Positions 11,301 to 21,753 of a stretch of DNA of 64,000 nucleotides are shown here, piece by piece (within the stretch, counting starts at the first letter, position 1; each line of letters starts with the position of its first letter). Under the pieces are notes generated by a model. That model was not told the origin of the DNA and made no database searches. It worked only from the letters and a program-made list of their open reading frames with translations. A program made the position numbers and the translations under genes. The stretch comes from Arcuatula senhousia (Eukaryota > Mollusca > Bivalvia > Mytilida > Mytilidae): NCBI GenBank assembly GCA_963971305.1, contig OZ020307.1, forward strand, positions 15,761,501-15,825,500, given 5' to 3'.

Positions 11301-12436
11301 GTTTCTTTGTTCTGGTCAGATTTTTTTTTTCAGGACAAGCATTATTTTAAATGGCAGAAAACCTTCGGATTTTTTTTTTTCTAAACCTATACTGCCAAAA
11401 TATTCTTATCTTCAGAAATCAATTTTGAGGAAATAAACAGGGCCCTTTAAAGTTTAATGACTGGTCCCTTTCATGTTTTCGCATAGTAAATTAGATCAGT
11501 TGCTAGCAGAGAGAAAGCCTAATGCGGTTCTTTAACCTTTTTTGTAATTACGAATGCATGAATATTTTCAAACAATCCTTTTGGAGTACTTTTGTTTTAC
11601 TTTTTTCATTATTTGAGGAGACCACGAAAATTTATTTCCGCGAAAACTTTTGATTTCTTAGTGAAAAGTATTAATTTAATAACTAAATATGAACAACATT
11701 TACCGTGCATTCTAATTCCCACCATGGTTGGTTCGCTGTCCTCCTTTTTCTTCATACACCAGTCACGATCAGCGACATATGCCACCAAAATCAGACCTGG
11801 AAACATCAACAGAGTTAAAACAGCCTCTTCAATGGTGACTTCATCCGGGGTCCAAGCAATTAGGACGATGATCAACCAGAGGTAGGCAAATATACAAGTA
11901 AACGATGTCACTCCGAATACTTTCATACTTTGGATCCGTCGCGTTTCTCCTTCGGGGATACACATAATACAGATTCCTGAAATAACCAACAGATTGAAGG
12001 CAGCTGATCCTACTATAGTTGAAGGACCGAGCTCACCAGATGTAAAATTATTGAAAATTATCTCTATGCAAGACAAAAGAATTTCTGGAGCACTAGTCCC
12101 GAGAGCCAGGAGACTTAGGTTTGCCACGGTGTTATTCCAGACTTTGACGCGGATGATCCGAAATCCATTCTCAGCATTCGGGTCTGGGATCCTGACTTTT
12201 GCGGTTTTGCTCGTTATTTTTTCAATAGAGCACATGAAAATGTCAGCTATAATAGCCACACCCAGAAACATCCACACCATGGCAAGTAGGTAGAAAAACG
12301 CCCGGGCTGATGAAGACCACGTGTATTCATTAATGGCTGGTAATATAAGGCCTTCATCGCTGCATAAGTACTTGTTTATGTCGAATGGAGGAGCGTCTGT
12401 TGTGTTGGGCATCGAGACGTTTGAAGATGTTGCCAT
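2055..12436 (-). CDS. SLC8A-like (NCX): Na+/Ca2+ exchanger, complete coding region in ten exons
   Basis: This is a plasma-membrane antiporter that exports Ca2+ in exchange for Na+. CDS exons, 5' to 3', are 12436-11704, 10979-10903, 10441-10265, 10028-9835, 7966-7719, 5381-5149, 4804-4699, 4211-4033, 2836-2516 and 2303-2055. They total 2517 bases, giving 838 residues plus stop, and all phases agree. The order is: N-terminal membrane segments with the alpha-1 repeat (ALGTSAPE), an acidic cytoplasmic loop, Calx-beta domain 1 (about 370-477), Calx-beta domain 2 (about 478-590), then C-terminal membrane segments with the alpha-2 repeat (ALGTSMPDTFASK). The start is supported by an in-frame TAA at 12449-12451 in the same exon. 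The N terminus has NVS and NTT glycosylation sequons and no obvious signal peptide. The loop is shorter than in vertebrate NCX1: the region corresponding to the vertebrate alternative cassettes is missing. Introns not listed separately hold nothing I recognise. Confidence 0.95.
2516..2836 (-). CDS. SLC8A-like (NCX): Exchanger coding exon 9 (residues 650-756), alpha-2 repeat
   Basis: It starts VLFAFIPP, contains the alpha-2 repeat ALGTSMPDTFASKTAA and the GSNSVNVFLGLGLPW segment, and ends SIYH at a GTAAGT donor. Any reading past 2516 on the minus strand is intronic. Confidence 0.93.
3035..3989 (+). mobile_element. Helitron-like non-autonomous element with a 168-bp tandem core
   Basis: The element sits in the intron between exchanger exons 8 and 9. 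CGTCGCAG starts at 3146, 3314, 3482, 3650 and 3818, exactly 168 bp apart, giving five core copies of which the last is degraded. The left end carries TATGTCGCCTGC and forms a hairpin with GCGACATA at about 3070. The inverse, GCAGGCGACATAT, lies at about 3952-3964. A second hairpin (GCCTTCC-GG-GGAAGGC) at 3965-3980 is followed by CTAG at 3986-3989 and T, and the left edge can be read as A|TC at 3034-3036. TC...hairpin...CTAG inserted at A|T is the Helitron pattern. There is no coding region. Assignment to Helitrons is an inference. Confidence 0.7.
4033..4211 (-). CDS. SLC8A-like (NCX): Exchanger coding exon 8 (residues 590-649), loop end to first C-terminal membrane segment
   Basis: It encodes the post-CBD2 helix (SSYPAQFVEAL) and the conserved YIMHFLTFFWK, which matches YVMHFLTVFWK in NCX1. 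The donor is AAG|GTACAA, phase 0. Confidence 0.9.
4521..4578. repeat. Short perfect tandem duplication (about 29 bp, two copies)
   Basis: ACCTTTTTATTCAAATAGG plus the following TTGTCATAA stretch occurs twice in immediate succession in the intron between exchanger exons 7 and 8. It looks recent because the copies are identical. Confidence 0.85.
4699..4804 (-). CDS. SLC8A-like (NCX): Exchanger coding exon 7 (residues 555-590), end of CBD2
   Basis: It reads KKERDESFQVTLGDCDGG and ends IVTIVIDE plus one base, the last strands of CBD2. The acceptor is CTTTTAG and the donor GAAG|GTAAGT. Confidence 0.88.
5023..5060. repeat. Imperfect (ATC)n microsatellite
   Basis: A run of TCATC/ATCATC triplets with one internal CATGATC break, in the intron between exchanger exons 6 and 7. 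Confidence 0.8.
5149..5381 (-). CDS. SLC8A-like (NCX): Exchanger coding exon 6 (residues 477-554), CBD2
   Basis: It begins in the EPGKLEF strand of Calx-beta domain 2 and ends with IVIHDSK. The acceptor is TTTTAG and the donor AAG|GTATGT. I see only one exon for this segment, not the mutually exclusive pair found in vertebrate NCX1. Confidence 0.9.
5480..7690. repeat. Degenerate tandem array in an exchanger intron
   Basis: Most of the intron between exons 5 and 6 consists of loosely repeated phrases such as GAAATCTATC, CTGAAACCG, TCTATTGC and TACAACTGAAA. Units are diverged and of uneven length (roughly 35-45 bases). Longer-range copies are visible: a segment at about 6896 recurs at about 7312, and a CTGCAACTGAC segment at about 5578 recurs at 7067. 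The array is interrupted by the retroelement fragment at 6373-6893. Confidence 0.7.
6373..6893 (-). mobile_element. 5'-truncated copy of the YIDD reverse-transcriptase element
   Basis: On the minus strand this matches the 3' part of the element at 29912-30750: the C-terminal coding segment (NIPSAPAYGVYVSQLIRY), the end ISISQMSADVGLS, and the same long 3' tail ending in CCTCTGCTTNTTTC. It has small internal deletions compared with that copy and is truncated at its 5' end at about 6893. It is dead sequence inside an exchanger intron, in the same orientation as the gene. Confidence 0.8.
7719..7966 (-). CDS. SLC8A-like (NCX): Exchanger coding exon 5 (residues 394-477), CBD1 Ca2+-binding part
   Basis: It carries VEDYIPF, the acidic IVDDNEWEPDEFFFV segment (counterpart of the DDDxxEEDE Ca2+-site motif of NCX CBD1) and the terminal IINDD. 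The donor is GATG|GTAAGT. The intron on its 5' side contains the 57-bp minisatellite. Confidence 0.92.
8004..9405. repeat. 57-bp minisatellite, about 25 copies
   Basis: The unit contains GACATGAGTATGAAGAACAG, then AATAAAACCATGG and TGTTCCTTTGGTGTTCCA. Copies start at about 8006, 8063, 8122 and so on to 9363, nearly all 57 bp long, with a few one-base deletions near 8690-8810 and one shortened copy near 9260-9306. Units with a CAACAAAACCATGTTG variant recur four units apart (about 8236 and 8464), so there is a 228-bp higher-order period. It lies in the intron between exchanger exons 4 and 5, ending about 40 bp from exon 5. Because 57 is a multiple of 3, long open frames appear on both strands; these are repeat artefacts. 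Confidence 0.95.
9835..10028 (-). CDS. SLC8A-like (NCX): Exchanger coding exon 4 (residues 330-394), start of CBD1
   Basis: It contains VEFTAAETAVLESDKKVRIG, the first strands of Calx-beta domain 1. The acceptor is TTTCAG and the donor CAG|GTACGT, leaving AG of a split Arg codon. Confidence 0.9.
10265..10441 (-). CDS. SLC8A-like (NCX): Exchanger coding exon 3 (residues 271-329), loop before CBD1
   Basis: It encodes the helical loop segment with KMTLSQSHSALWYRINATRG, which matches the conserved SRAFYRIQATR stretch before CBD1 in other NCX proteins. The acceptor is CTTTATAG, the donor GTGGGT, and both ends are phase 0. Confidence 0.88.
10475..10600. repeat. Dispersed repeat fragment shared with 21297-21412
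   Basis: GAACTTGGAGGATCAA, TCAAA and GTCC, then later AAATTGAAGA and CAATGGTCCTGA, occur here and at 21304-21390 in the same order and spacing. This is a copy of an unnamed dispersed repeat in an exchanger intron. Confidence 0.7.
10903..10979 (-). CDS. SLC8A-like (NCX): Exchanger coding exon 2 (residues 245-270), acidic loop
   Basis: This 77-base exon reads ERKIEEGTEKDSDDEDNAE in frame after the split Asp codon. It has a TTTTCAG acceptor and a GTAATT donor and ends in phase 0. It corresponds to the acidic, variable start of the regulatory loop. Confidence 0.8.
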
Positions 12437-12462
12437 TTTGGTGATTCTTTATATCTCTACAA
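11704..12462 (-). CDS. SLC8A-like (NCX): Exchanger coding exon 1 (residues 1-244) with 26 bases of 5' UTR
   Basis: Coding starts at 12436. The exon encodes the extracellular N terminus and the first membrane segments with the alpha-1 repeat (NLSLLALGTSAPEILLSCIE). A TTTTTCAG acceptor lies just above 12462, so at least one non-coding exon lies further upstream, to the right. The donor is G|GTAAATG at 11703, phase 1. Confidence 0.9.
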
Positions 12463-15400
12463 CTGAAAAAGAGAAACGGATGCCATTTGAAAATCATTTC
12501 ACATAATCTAAAAAATGATGAAATGTTCTTTTCTAAAAGCCTTATATAGACAATACCTTCAGTTGGATAGAATACCAAACATTAAGATACAATTCTCGAA
12601 AAGAAATATTATTATATGCAAGTGCAAAACTTCCTTTTTATTCAAATGGACGAAAATAGTTTTAGTGGGTGATTTATAAAGACTTCCTGGATTTCTCGGT
12701 TACTGCAAACAAATTCGAATGTACCAATGATTATGAAATGAATGACATAAACATTGTAAACTAAAAAAAAATGAAAATTATATCATTTTATTCGTTTTAT
12801 ACGTACTACTTATCTTGATATAATAAAATACCATTTGACGTATAGAAAGTTCAAACTTTCATACGAGAAATATAAGTATATATATATCGCCTGAATTTAA
12901 AGTATTCGATAAATAGGAAGAAAGTCAGAAGCTTTACATCTGATTTTACGATAGGAGGACTTGAGTGTGCATGTCATCTTCAACGGCCTGGAAACTGAGA
13001 CGATACTTTTGTGATTTCGCACAACGTAGGACAGCGTATAAATTCATAGTGACTTTCTCTATGTCGCTTCTGTTGCAAAACGTATAAAAATTAATTCGGA
13101 TCATTCCATTCGTTTGCTTTAAAATACAAATTTAATGCTGTCTTAAATTGGCCCCTTCTTGTTTCGCATTTGTTTTCCCAAATTTTGTGTCATATACTAA
13201 TCTTCCATTTAGTTCAATGCTATAAGAATAATATGGGTATGATGGATAAGCTGTTCAATGTAGGGTGTCAACCTGCTCCATAGATTTTCACATTAAATTG
13301 TTACACTTCAAAACTTATGATTATCAAGTCAGCGTGCATATTGCCTTCTTTATAAATATGATGTACGGTTAAAGTGTTTTATATGAAAAACCGAAGTATA
13401 TCGCTATCTTTTGTATTTTACCCGACCTGTCGTGATATTTTTTTATGTAGTTTATAAACAGTATTACACAGACTTTATTTCTGCAGATACAAGTTAGTAT
13501 ACTAAAATGGGTTGTTATTGGCTTATCATAGTATATGCAGCACAACTTTGCTACTCAAACTGCAAAATCAAACAAACAACTAGCCATATTAGGTCAGTAC
13601 AGGAATGAATCACACTGCCCTACGGCAATATATAGAAAGTGAAAGCTATGAAATATATTAAAATTAAAGGCTATGACTACAGATACAGGATTGTTTGTTA
13701 AAGTGTATGATATGCTCAGTACATTGAACTTCAGAGAGTTACCTTACGTGGCCTATAGGTATCAATGATAAATTTGATATTCGGGTTTGAAAGTAAATCA
13801 AGTATAAACACTTTCTTTTGGTGAACCTCGTAAAGTATTATTACCACATAAAAATATTTCGTGTCACCTGTAATGAATTCCTGTCAGGTTGAATCAATCA
13901 AATTTACATCATATTTTATACAATATTTATAAACAAAATAAATGCATCTCCTGGTATACTGTTAACTTCAACGCCACATATTTGTTTGTTTGTTTGAATT
14001 CCATTTTTGGCTATAATGTTTTTTATTTCGACTTATGGCTTCAGAGGTGAACCTATACGGTTAAACAAACGGACAGAACGAACAGATAGAAAAAAAAAAA
14101 CTTCATGCATGACTCTCAACTTTCGGTGGCGTGTTACAAACGTTTTGGCTTATCCTAAACCTTTTATTAGGCACAGGCGTTCGTTAGAGTTGAATAAGTA
14201 CTATTCTATCAGAAACGAACACCATGAGTCTGCTTAAATGCAATTTATATATCGAGTATGGGCCACAAAAGTGGTGTTAAGGTGAAAAATATAGCTAAAA
14301 ATGATTAACGTCTTCTGTACACTCAGATAGGCGGGATTGCAAAAACCATATGCTTGCATTTAACATGTTTAATATTAAAAATCCCCAGAAACAAGCTCTC
14401 TTGTGAGTATGAAAAATGAATATATGTGTACCATACTCTGCAATAATAATCAGAAGTAGAGTACAAGAAAAAAATACGTAATTGAATAAGAAAATGCATA
14501 GGCCTACCTAGATAACAAAACGTTAGCGCAGAGTAAGAAAAACGAAAATTCATAAATATTTTGCTTGATATATGAGAAAAGTGGCAAAAGCCAAACTAGT
14601 GATAGCTGTAAAAATAACGCACCTGGTATAGATAGTCCCCCGTCAACAAATTGAATGAATGAAATTGTAGTAAATATAGTAAATTCCTGAAATTACTCAA
14701 CCATCCAAACAATCGAATAATAACATTTATATTGCTCAAAAGGATAATGCTGTCAACAATCCAGCTTTTTCTGCAGGCTAAGAATCGTATTATGATTGGA
14801 ATAATCAAATTTCGGAAAGAGACCACGCCTTGGGCATCGTAATAGTTGGTAGATTTACCTTAGGAGCATCTAGTCATCTATGACATATGCCGTATATCTA
14901 AATAATTTTACCTACATAAACACAGGTAAAGAAATCAAATTTAGTTAATAAAATCTGGGTGTTACATGAAATAAAATATCTAAAGATTTCTGTATATGCA
15001 TGTGCAAGTATAGTACGTGGGATCGCATATTTTCGTCGCTTGCATTCGTGTTGGAGTATAAAGTGCAAAATTTGACAATTTATTACCTGTGAGCTCAGGT
15101 GTAGGCGTTCTTTATCAATTTACATATTATTTTGTTTACTAATGATTTATATCGACCCAAAAATCTCAATATTTCGGGGATGATTTTGGGTGGTATAAAG
15201 CTTAGTAACCATAGTAAGCAACGCGGAAGCCTGTTGACCTATATCGATACAATATATATTTCATCACATTGTTTTCCATCAAGACCCTCTTTAATACTGT
15301 TTTATCACCCATTATAATACAATTTTGTGTGATTCTATCAGAAATATTTTATTTTTCTGCAAACTGTTGTGAGTGATTTCCCTATTGGTTTTTTTTTCTC

Positions 15401-15785
15401 GTCAAATATGTTACCAGTGTATGTTACAAGAGTAGTTAGCATCAATTATTAAGCATAGCTTAAAAGCTTAGGAAGTACTTGTACTTAGACGCTTAGACGT
15501 CTCAATGTATCTTATAAATCTTATAATACACATTCTTATCTTATTAAGAATCGATTAAGTTTAACCATATTTTTTTCCTGTTTTTAATATGTATATAAAC
15601 ATATAAGAAATATTTCACTCATCGACGGGTGTTGTTCATGTAAAACAGTCATAGGTAATAATTCTTGTCTTGTTACTCATTGCAGGGTTGTTGCAAGTTA
15701 AATAACAAAAATAAGAAGAAACTACATCCCAAAATATGTCGAATATTAAGTAACAATTGGAAATAAGCCAGCACATCTTTTTTTT
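12463..15785. other. Region upstream of the exchanger; no gene recognised
   Basis: This AT-rich stretch should contain the promoter and at least one non-coding first exon of the exchanger, since exon 1 begins with a splice acceptor, but I cannot place them. There is a short (TTTG)n run at 13982-13995. Open frames here are short and look random. Confidence 0.4.
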
Positions 15786-18386
15786 TTGAGAAAACGAATA
15801 AAAATACGAGTTTATGTACGGTCAGCAATGGGAATGCCTGGTTCTGAGACAGCACTTGAGGAACTCACGTGTAGAGTGTTAGGACACCTAGTTCAAGATG
15901 GCACCGTCGCTAAAATCGCAGATGATCTTTATTGTGGCGGAAATACACCAGAGGAGCTTCTCACAAATTTCGAACGTGTTTTGGAAGCGCTTCATTCATG
16001 CAGCCTCAACTTGTCAGCTACTAAGACTATTATCGCACCTAAGCAAGCATCAATTCTCGGCTGGATATGGGAACAGGGGAGTATCCGTGCTAGTCCTCAT
16101 CGCATTTCGACGCTCTCTACATGCCAACCGCCTAAAACTGTCACCGCGATGCGCTCATTCATAGGCGCATACAAAGTGCTTTCCCGTGTTATTAAGAACA
16201 CATCAGAAATACTGTCTCCTTTAGAAGCAGTCATAGCTGGAGGTGAATCAAAGGACTCTATTGTTTGGACTGACGATCTCGTAAGTGCTTTTTCTAACGC
16301 CCAGAGTGCCTTAACTTCAAATCGCTCAATAACACTTTCCCGTCCGTCTGATCAACTATGGATTGTTACTGATGGTGCTTCGAAAAGTAGAGGTCTAGGG
16401 GCTACTCTTTATGTCAACAGAAACGATAAGCTTCATGTAGCTGGTTTCTTTAGCGCAAGACTCCGTCAGAACCAAAATCGTTGGTTACCATGTGAAATTG
16501 AGGCCTTGTCAATCGCTGCCTCAATAAAACACTTCAGTCCTTACATTATCCAATCGTCCACATCTGCATGTATACTTACCGACAGTAAGCCATGCGTTCA
16601 AGCATTTGAAAAGCTTTGCAGAGGGGAGTTTTCATCAAGTCCGCGTGTTTCAACCTTCCTGTCAACCGCAAGTCGCTTCCAGGTTTCAATTCGCCATGTT
16701 TCTGGAGCAGCAATCCTTCCATCAGATTTCGCTAGCAGAAATGCACCAGAGTGTTCGAACCAAAACTGTCAAATTTGTTCTTACATAAGTCATCAGGAAG
16801 AATCTGTAGTGCGTCACATTACTACTGAGGATATCCTTAACGGATCCGTAAAATGTCCATTTACAACTAGATCTGCTTGGTTGTCAATTCAATCGGAGTG
16901 TGCTGATCTCCGTCGTACTGTTGCACACCTTCGCCAAGGCACAAGACCTTCTAAGAAGCTTACCAACGTAAAGGATATAAAGCGATACTTAAACATAGCC
17001 TCACTCTCTCGAGACGGACTCATAATTGTTAAAAGGAACCTGCCGTTTATGCCAAGTCAGGAATGTATTGTTGTTCCCCGACAAGTTCTCGATGGACTTT
17101 TGACCTCTATACACATTAAGTTGGGACATCCTTCCGTTAGCCAGTTAAAAGCCGTCGTACAGAGATATTTTTATGCTTTGGATATGGACAAATCAATAGA
17201 CATGGTCACTAAAGGTTGCCATCAGTGTGCATCCCTTGCAAAGGCACCAAAAGTACGCGAGGAGCAAAGCTCCGAGGACCCACCAGAAACCGTTGGATCA
17301 GCTTTTGCTGCCGATGTAATGAAGCGGGAACGTCAACTTGTTTTAGTAGTTCGAGAATGTGTTACCTCGTTTACATTCACTAAGTTGCTAGAAAGCGAAC
17401 GTCATCATGACCTACGTGACTCTGTCATACAATTATTAGCAGAGGTTCACCCGCTTGATGGTCCGTACGCCGTGATTAGAACCGATCCAGCTCCAGGGTT
17501 CAAAGCATTGGTAGATGACCAGTTGTTAGCTCGTCACCGTATATCAATAGAACTTGGACGTGCCAAAAATCTCAACAAAAACCCGGTCGCTGAAAAAGCT
17601 ATACAGGAATTAGAGGGTGAAATTCTTCGAGCTGACTCATCACCTCATCAAATACTAACTCCAATGAATCTCGCAATTGTAACCGCCCGTCTAAATACGC
17701 GTATTCGCAAACGAGGCTTATCTTCTAGAGAAATGTGGGTGCAACGAGATCAGTTCTCAAATAGACAAATTCCTTTGGAGGATCAGAAATTAATTTCAGC
17801 CCAACAAATTCAAAGATCGACAAACCATGTACAAAGTGAAAATGCAAAATGCCCGTCAAATCAATATCCGGTTACTCCTGATTTAAAAGTAGGCGACATT
17901 GTTTACCTTCGAAAAGACCTCAACAAAGCAAATGCTCGAGAAAGGTACATTGTAGTGAAATTAGAGTTTCCATGGTGTAATATTCGTAAGTTTATAGGCA
18001 ACCAGCTAAGGAACAATTCGTATCGTGTAAAGTACTCTGATTGTTTCAAGTTATCGACACCCTTCAAAGCTTTAACGAAAGAACCCACAATCGAGTTGGA
18101 CTCTGACGAAGAGAGCGAGAGGGATAAGCAAGAGATACTTCACGTTCCGCCCGCCACACCAGATATTCCGCTGGAAATATCAGTTCCACCTCCAAAACCC
18201 GTTATCATTGCAAACGACTATGATCCAGAGTTGATGATTTATGACTCACAGGAGGGGAATAGTGACAATTTCTCCGATTTGGAAGCGAATATGGATGTTT
18301 CTCATTTTTCGGAGTCCAATGTATCTAGTCGTCCTCCTCGTAAGCGATGCCTACCTAAGAAGTTGAACGACTATGTTCTGTACTAG
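15786..18386 (+). CDS. Truncated pol: reverse transcriptase, RNase H, integrase
   Basis: The 866-codon open frame contains, in order: a partial reverse transcriptase with [13 protein letters not shown] and the catalytic ADD of IADDLYCGG; an RNase H segment ([16 protein letters not shown], then [20 protein letters not shown] and TDSKPC); an integrase HHCC zinc site (HIKLGHPS ... CHQC); and a DDE core with candidate acids in AADV, RTDP and [14 protein letters not shown]-terminal GDIVYLRKD ... YRVKYSDC region follows, as in other Gypsy integrases. The order RT-RNase H-integrase indicates Ty3/Gypsy rather than Copia. The ATG at 15786 is not the native start, because family resemblance begins a few codons later and the N-terminal half of RT is missing. 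The clade is not resolved. Confidence 0.85.
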   Translation: MRKRIKIRVYVRSAMGMPGSETALEELTCRVLGHLVQDGTVAKIADDLYCGGNTPEELLTNFERVLEALHSCSLNLSATKTIIAPKQASILGWIWEQGSIRASPHRISTLSTCQPPKTVTAMRSFIGAYKVLSRVIKNTSEILSPLEAVIAGGESKDSIVWTDDLVSAFSNAQSALTSNRSITLSRPSDQLWIVTDGASKSRGLGATLYVNRNDKLHVAGFFSARLRQNQNRWLPCEIEALSIAASIKHFSPYIIQSSTSACILTDSKPCVQAFEKLCRGEFSSSPRVSTFLSTASRFQVSIRHVSGAAILPSDFASRNAPECSNQNCQICSYISHQEESVVRHITTEDILNGSVKCPFTTRSAWLSIQSECADLRRTVAHLRQGTRPSKKLTNVKDIKRYLNIASLSRDGLIIVKRNLPFMPSQECIVVPRQVLDGLLTSIHIKLGHPSVSQLKAVVQRYFYALDMDKSIDMVTKGCHQCASLAKAPKVREEQSSEDPPETVGSAFAADVMKRERQLVLVVRECVTSFTFTKLLESERHHDLRDSVIQLLAEVHPLDGPYAVIRTDPAPGFKALVDDQLLARHRISIELGRAKNLNKNPVAEKAIQELEGEILRADSSPHQILTPMNLAIVTARLNTRIRKRGLSSREMWVQRDQFSNRQIPLEDQKLISAQQIQRSTNHVQSENAKCPSNQYPVTPDLKVGDIVYLRKDLNKANARERYIVVKLEFPWCNIRKFIGNQLRNNSYRVKYSDCFKLSTPFKALTKEPTIELDSDEESERDKQEILHVPPATPDIPLEISVPPPKPVIIANDYDPELMIYDSQEGNSDNFSDLEANMDVSHFSESNVSSRPPRKRCLPKKLNDYVLY

Positions 18387-18397
18387 AGTGATCTGTG

Positions 18398-18540
18398 CAT
18401 TTCGGGGCATAATAATCCCCATAAAACCCGAGGGCAGTCTACCCTGTGACGGTTTCAATAATTCATTTGGATTCACCTATGTGCAGGGGCATAATAATCC
18501 CCTTAAAACCGGAGGGCAGTCTACCCTATGATGGTTTTAC
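18398..18540 (+). repeat. Two copies of a hairpin-rich motif in the retroelement 3' region
   Basis: GGGGCATAATAATCCCC, followed by AAAACC and AGGGCAGTCTACCCT, occurs twice about 83 bp apart. Each part is an inverted repeat (GGGG...CCCC and AGGG...CCCT), so the transcript could form two consecutive small hairpins per copy. Confidence 0.8.
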
Positions 18541-18561
18541 ATTTTAGAGGATAAAGGAAAG

Positions 18562-18737
18562 TGGTAGCGCCAGACTGTGTTATATTATATGCTTTACATT
18601 TGGAACTTCGTCTAGTTTGGACTCATTTATATGTTTCCCTCCCCTGTTCTGTTCTCCCCTTTTTGTCAACAATAAATCACGTATTTGATTGTATGCTTGT
18701 ATATTGATCTACATAATTGTTATACTGGCGTTAAGCA
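18562..18737 (+). repeat. 3' LTR of the Gypsy-like element
   Basis: It begins TGGTAGCGCCAG straight after the purine tract GAGGATAAAGGAAAG and ends CTGGCGTTAAGCA. The ends are imperfect inverted repeats with TG...CA termini. AATAAA at about 18671 could be the polyadenylation signal. The right boundary rests on this terminal symmetry only. Confidence 0.6.
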
Positions 18738-19300
18738 ATATATACATTTTTTTTTGTGGATCAAGCAATATACATAATTAATGTCAATATACGAAGATGT
18801 TCATTCTTTAAGTTTGTGTCTTAATTATAATTGAGAAAATAAATGATTTAAAAATTAATTAGATATTAATTCAGTTTGTTATCATTGAAAAGGAAAAAAA
18901 TGCGAACCGCTCCAATACATGTATTTGGAAATTAGTGAAATGAAATAAAGACCTACCAGAAGAAAGAATTATTTCTAATAAAATAATGAATTCAACCTGT
19001 TACATCGTTAAAACTACACAAACCCACACACTGAAACATGAATAATCCATAAACCAACGCCCGACTAAAATATGTGGTAAAAGGGAGGTAAGGCGAATTT
19101 AAAATTGAATCAGATTCTACTTGTTCAATTTTTCTAGAGTTTTCGTAAGAGAAATCTTTTGTGGTCAATATATCTTGTTTTCCTAAATATTTGTGTTGGA
19201 TCCCCTCTTGTCATGTTTTATATTTCACGTCCATAAAGCAGAAATGATATTTCTGAGAAAAGCTTTGGGACTAAAAAAAAACAGAAGTTTTACTTAGATC
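18738..19300. other. Intergenic, nothing recognised
   Basis: AT-rich sequence without open frames, hairpins or repeats that I could identify. Confidence 0.4.
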
Positions 19301-21060
19301 TCCATTCAGTCTAAGTTGTCCCTTTTAAGGGTAGTGCCCCTTTTTGGGTAATATTTTTTTTCATGTTCTTAAAAGATAAAAAGAATGCTTATTGAATGAA
19401 AACTATTGCAGATAGAGAAAAGTTGTTGCTTGCTCATATTTTCAGCTCAACTGATTAAGCTATACAAAAGTCTCTATTGTTTGGATGCACACTAGTTGTA
19501 TTTAGAACTAATGAGGTTTACACCGTTCTTTGTTGCATTTTTTTTTGTCATGACACAGGCACTTTGATCACTCTCGTCAAAGTGCCAAAATACGCTTCAG
19601 ATTCCTCTTATAACACTTAATACAAAGTTTTTCACTAAAGAGAATATTTACTTCAGTTACTTTTACTTGCTGCATTGACCGTCACGAAATTTCAGAAATC
19701 GTAATTGCGAATGAAACACACGTAGATGAAGGTGGTTTGGTATTTTGTCTGCGGCGATTTTCGGGTCTGTCGGACTGATTCTCCCTCTTTGGAATCCGTT
19801 ATGAAAGCATCTTTGTCGCACGGACACCATAATTGTAAATTAGTACGACGATGTTATTAAATGATTAATACTTTTTGAAACTATATATGAGCTTAAATTC
19901 TGACATAGACCATGTTTTGAGTTCTATATATGAATGTTGATAAGATAATGTTACCGATATCTTAAAAGTGGTTTTAACGTGCATTTGTGATATACACGTG
20001 ATATACACTTTTTAGCTTAACCTGACGGAAGGCCATATGAGCTTTTGCCATCACTTCATTGGAGTCCATATTCTGTCGGTTTAACTTTTCAAAATTCTTC
20101 TCTGATTCAGAAAAAAAAACTTGACCAAATTCGGCTAAACTTGATATGAATAACGTGACCTTTGTAGAATTATTGATTGAATTTTCGGTTCCTATAAAAG
20201 TACGACCAAATAGAACATAGGTTAAAATCACATTTAACTTAAATATATATATATATTTGAGATAAAGAAATTCTGATAAACCTAAGGCTCTTTGGAGTCT
20301 AAACCAATTGATTTGTAGTTATTTTTGAGAGATTTTGTTACGTGTTTCTGTCTTATAAATAAAACTATTGCAAAATAAGAGAAGCTATACGTGCTTTCTT
20401 AAATGTTCAGCTAAGAAACTTTATAAAAGTCTTTAATTTAGTTGAAGTTGTCAAATTACTCCTTTTGTGAGTTATGGTTAGTCCTGTGTGCGTCCCGCGG
20501 GGCGAACAGGTCCACAGCAGAGGCTAGCTTGTCATAAGAGGCGACTTAGTCTTGTCATCATTTTTACTTTTTAAACCGAGAGAGAAAAGCTACTGCTTGC
20601 TAGAATTTTCAGCTTAATAAACTCTATTAAACGGTCAAAGACGTCAAGTGACCCTATATTAGAGGTAACCCGCATAAGGTCAAAAATCACGTTTTCACTT
20701 ATAGAATGGAAACTGTTGCAAAATGCTTGCTTAAATGCTCTGCCCAAGAAGCTCTATAACTTCATCATTGAGATTAATTAATTCTATTAAGGAGTAATTA
20801 TCTCTTAAAAGGTCAAAAATAGTGTTTTTGTCATAGAATGCTAACTATTCATTGTAGATTGAGAAAAGCTGTTGTTAGCTAAAGCGTTCTGCTCATGTAC
20901 ACTTACAAATGTATCCATATGGTTAATGTTGTAAGATTTTCCCTTAAGGGTCCCTTTAATATTAGCGTTTAAGTACCTTGTATTGTAGAAAGAAAACTAT
21001 TGCAGACAGTTTTTGCTTGCTTCTATTTCATCTCAAATCTCTACGAAAGGGATGAGAGAC
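19300..21060 (+). repeat. Old, diverged copy of the tandem-core array seen at 25560-26640
   Basis: AACTATTGCAGATAGAGAAA, then TTGTTGCTTGCT and TTCAGCT, recurs in diverged form near 19400, 20365, 20580, 20715, 20845 and 20995, each followed by a phrase like TACAAAAGTC. The same order is seen at 25560-26640. Units are uneven and eroded. Confidence 0.6.
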
Positions 21061-21296
21061 CTTTATATGGAAAGAAAAAAAGCAAAATAAGTACTATGAA
21101 GCTCCTCAGTGAATACCAGAGGGGCCATTCAGGCTCGTGAAAGCATACAGTTTACACTGCCGTTATATACTTAACAAAACAAGAAACGCACCTCTCCCAA
21201 TTCTTTCCTTTGACTGCAGAGTTTATAGCAAAAATGTCTTAAGACATCAATCTTTGCATTTTTTGAAAAATTCTGGTAGTAAAGGAAAGAACAAAA

Positions 21297-21412
21297 TAAC
21301 CGAACTTGGAGGATCAATCTCAAATGTCCAAGGGAAAGACAAAAGAAGGAAGACATACCGCGTGGAAATTGAAGATTGCAATGGTCCTGATTTGTTACAA
21401 ACATTTCAATAG
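21297..21412. repeat. Dispersed repeat fragment (second copy, see 10475-10600)
   Basis: It shares ordered blocks with the copy in the exchanger intron. The 91-codon open frame across it (21137-21412) is probably incidental. Confidence 0.65.
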
Positions 21413-21422
21413 AAATGGTGGG

Positions 21423-21753
21423 TTAAACCACAGGAACTTGCTCCCCTCTATCAATATTTTTTAAAGACAATGTGCGGTGCGAAAAAATATTTACAAAATT
21501 GTCCGAACAAAGCTCGATTTTGAGGCCGAAATGCAATGAATGAAGATATATTTGGGTGTTTTGGAAAGGAAAGTCATCCGTGAAACGAATTACTAGTATA
21601 TAGAAAAAAGTATGAGATCAATGGTTTATTAAAGGAGAATCGAATTGAAGAAAAGGGGGTGGTGTAAGTAGTATCTCCCTTGTGTTTTTTTTTTCGTACC
21701 GCACATTGACTCTAACAAAATATTAATAGAGGGGAGCAAGTCCCTGTGGTTAA
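21423..21753. mobile_element. TTAA-flanked foldback MITE (piggyBac-like target site)
   Basis: TTAA at 21423-21426 and 21750-21753 flank inverted repeats of about 65 bp that begin CCACAGG and share ACTTGCTCCCCTCTAT and CAATGTGCGGT. There is no coding capacity. The TTAA duplication is typical of piggyBac-mobilised MITEs; that assignment is inferred from the target site alone. Confidence 0.7.

Larger units (their letters stand above)
15800..18737 (+). mobile_element. 5'-truncated Ty3/Gypsy-like LTR retrotransposon
   Basis: This is one retroelement remnant: a truncated pol reading frame ending at 18386, a non-coding tail with duplicated hairpins, a polypurine tract (about 18547-18561) and one LTR (18562-18737). 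Everything 5' of the reverse-transcriptase core (5' LTR, gag, protease) is missing. Element-like sequence begins next to a run of eleven T residues at about 15778, and I saw no second LTR. The frame is intact but cannot be autonomous here. Confidence 0.85.

Noticed and set aside
11592..12506. Plus-strand frames overlapping exchanger exon 1
   Set aside because: They are antisense to a strongly conserved coding exon and carry no motif of their own.
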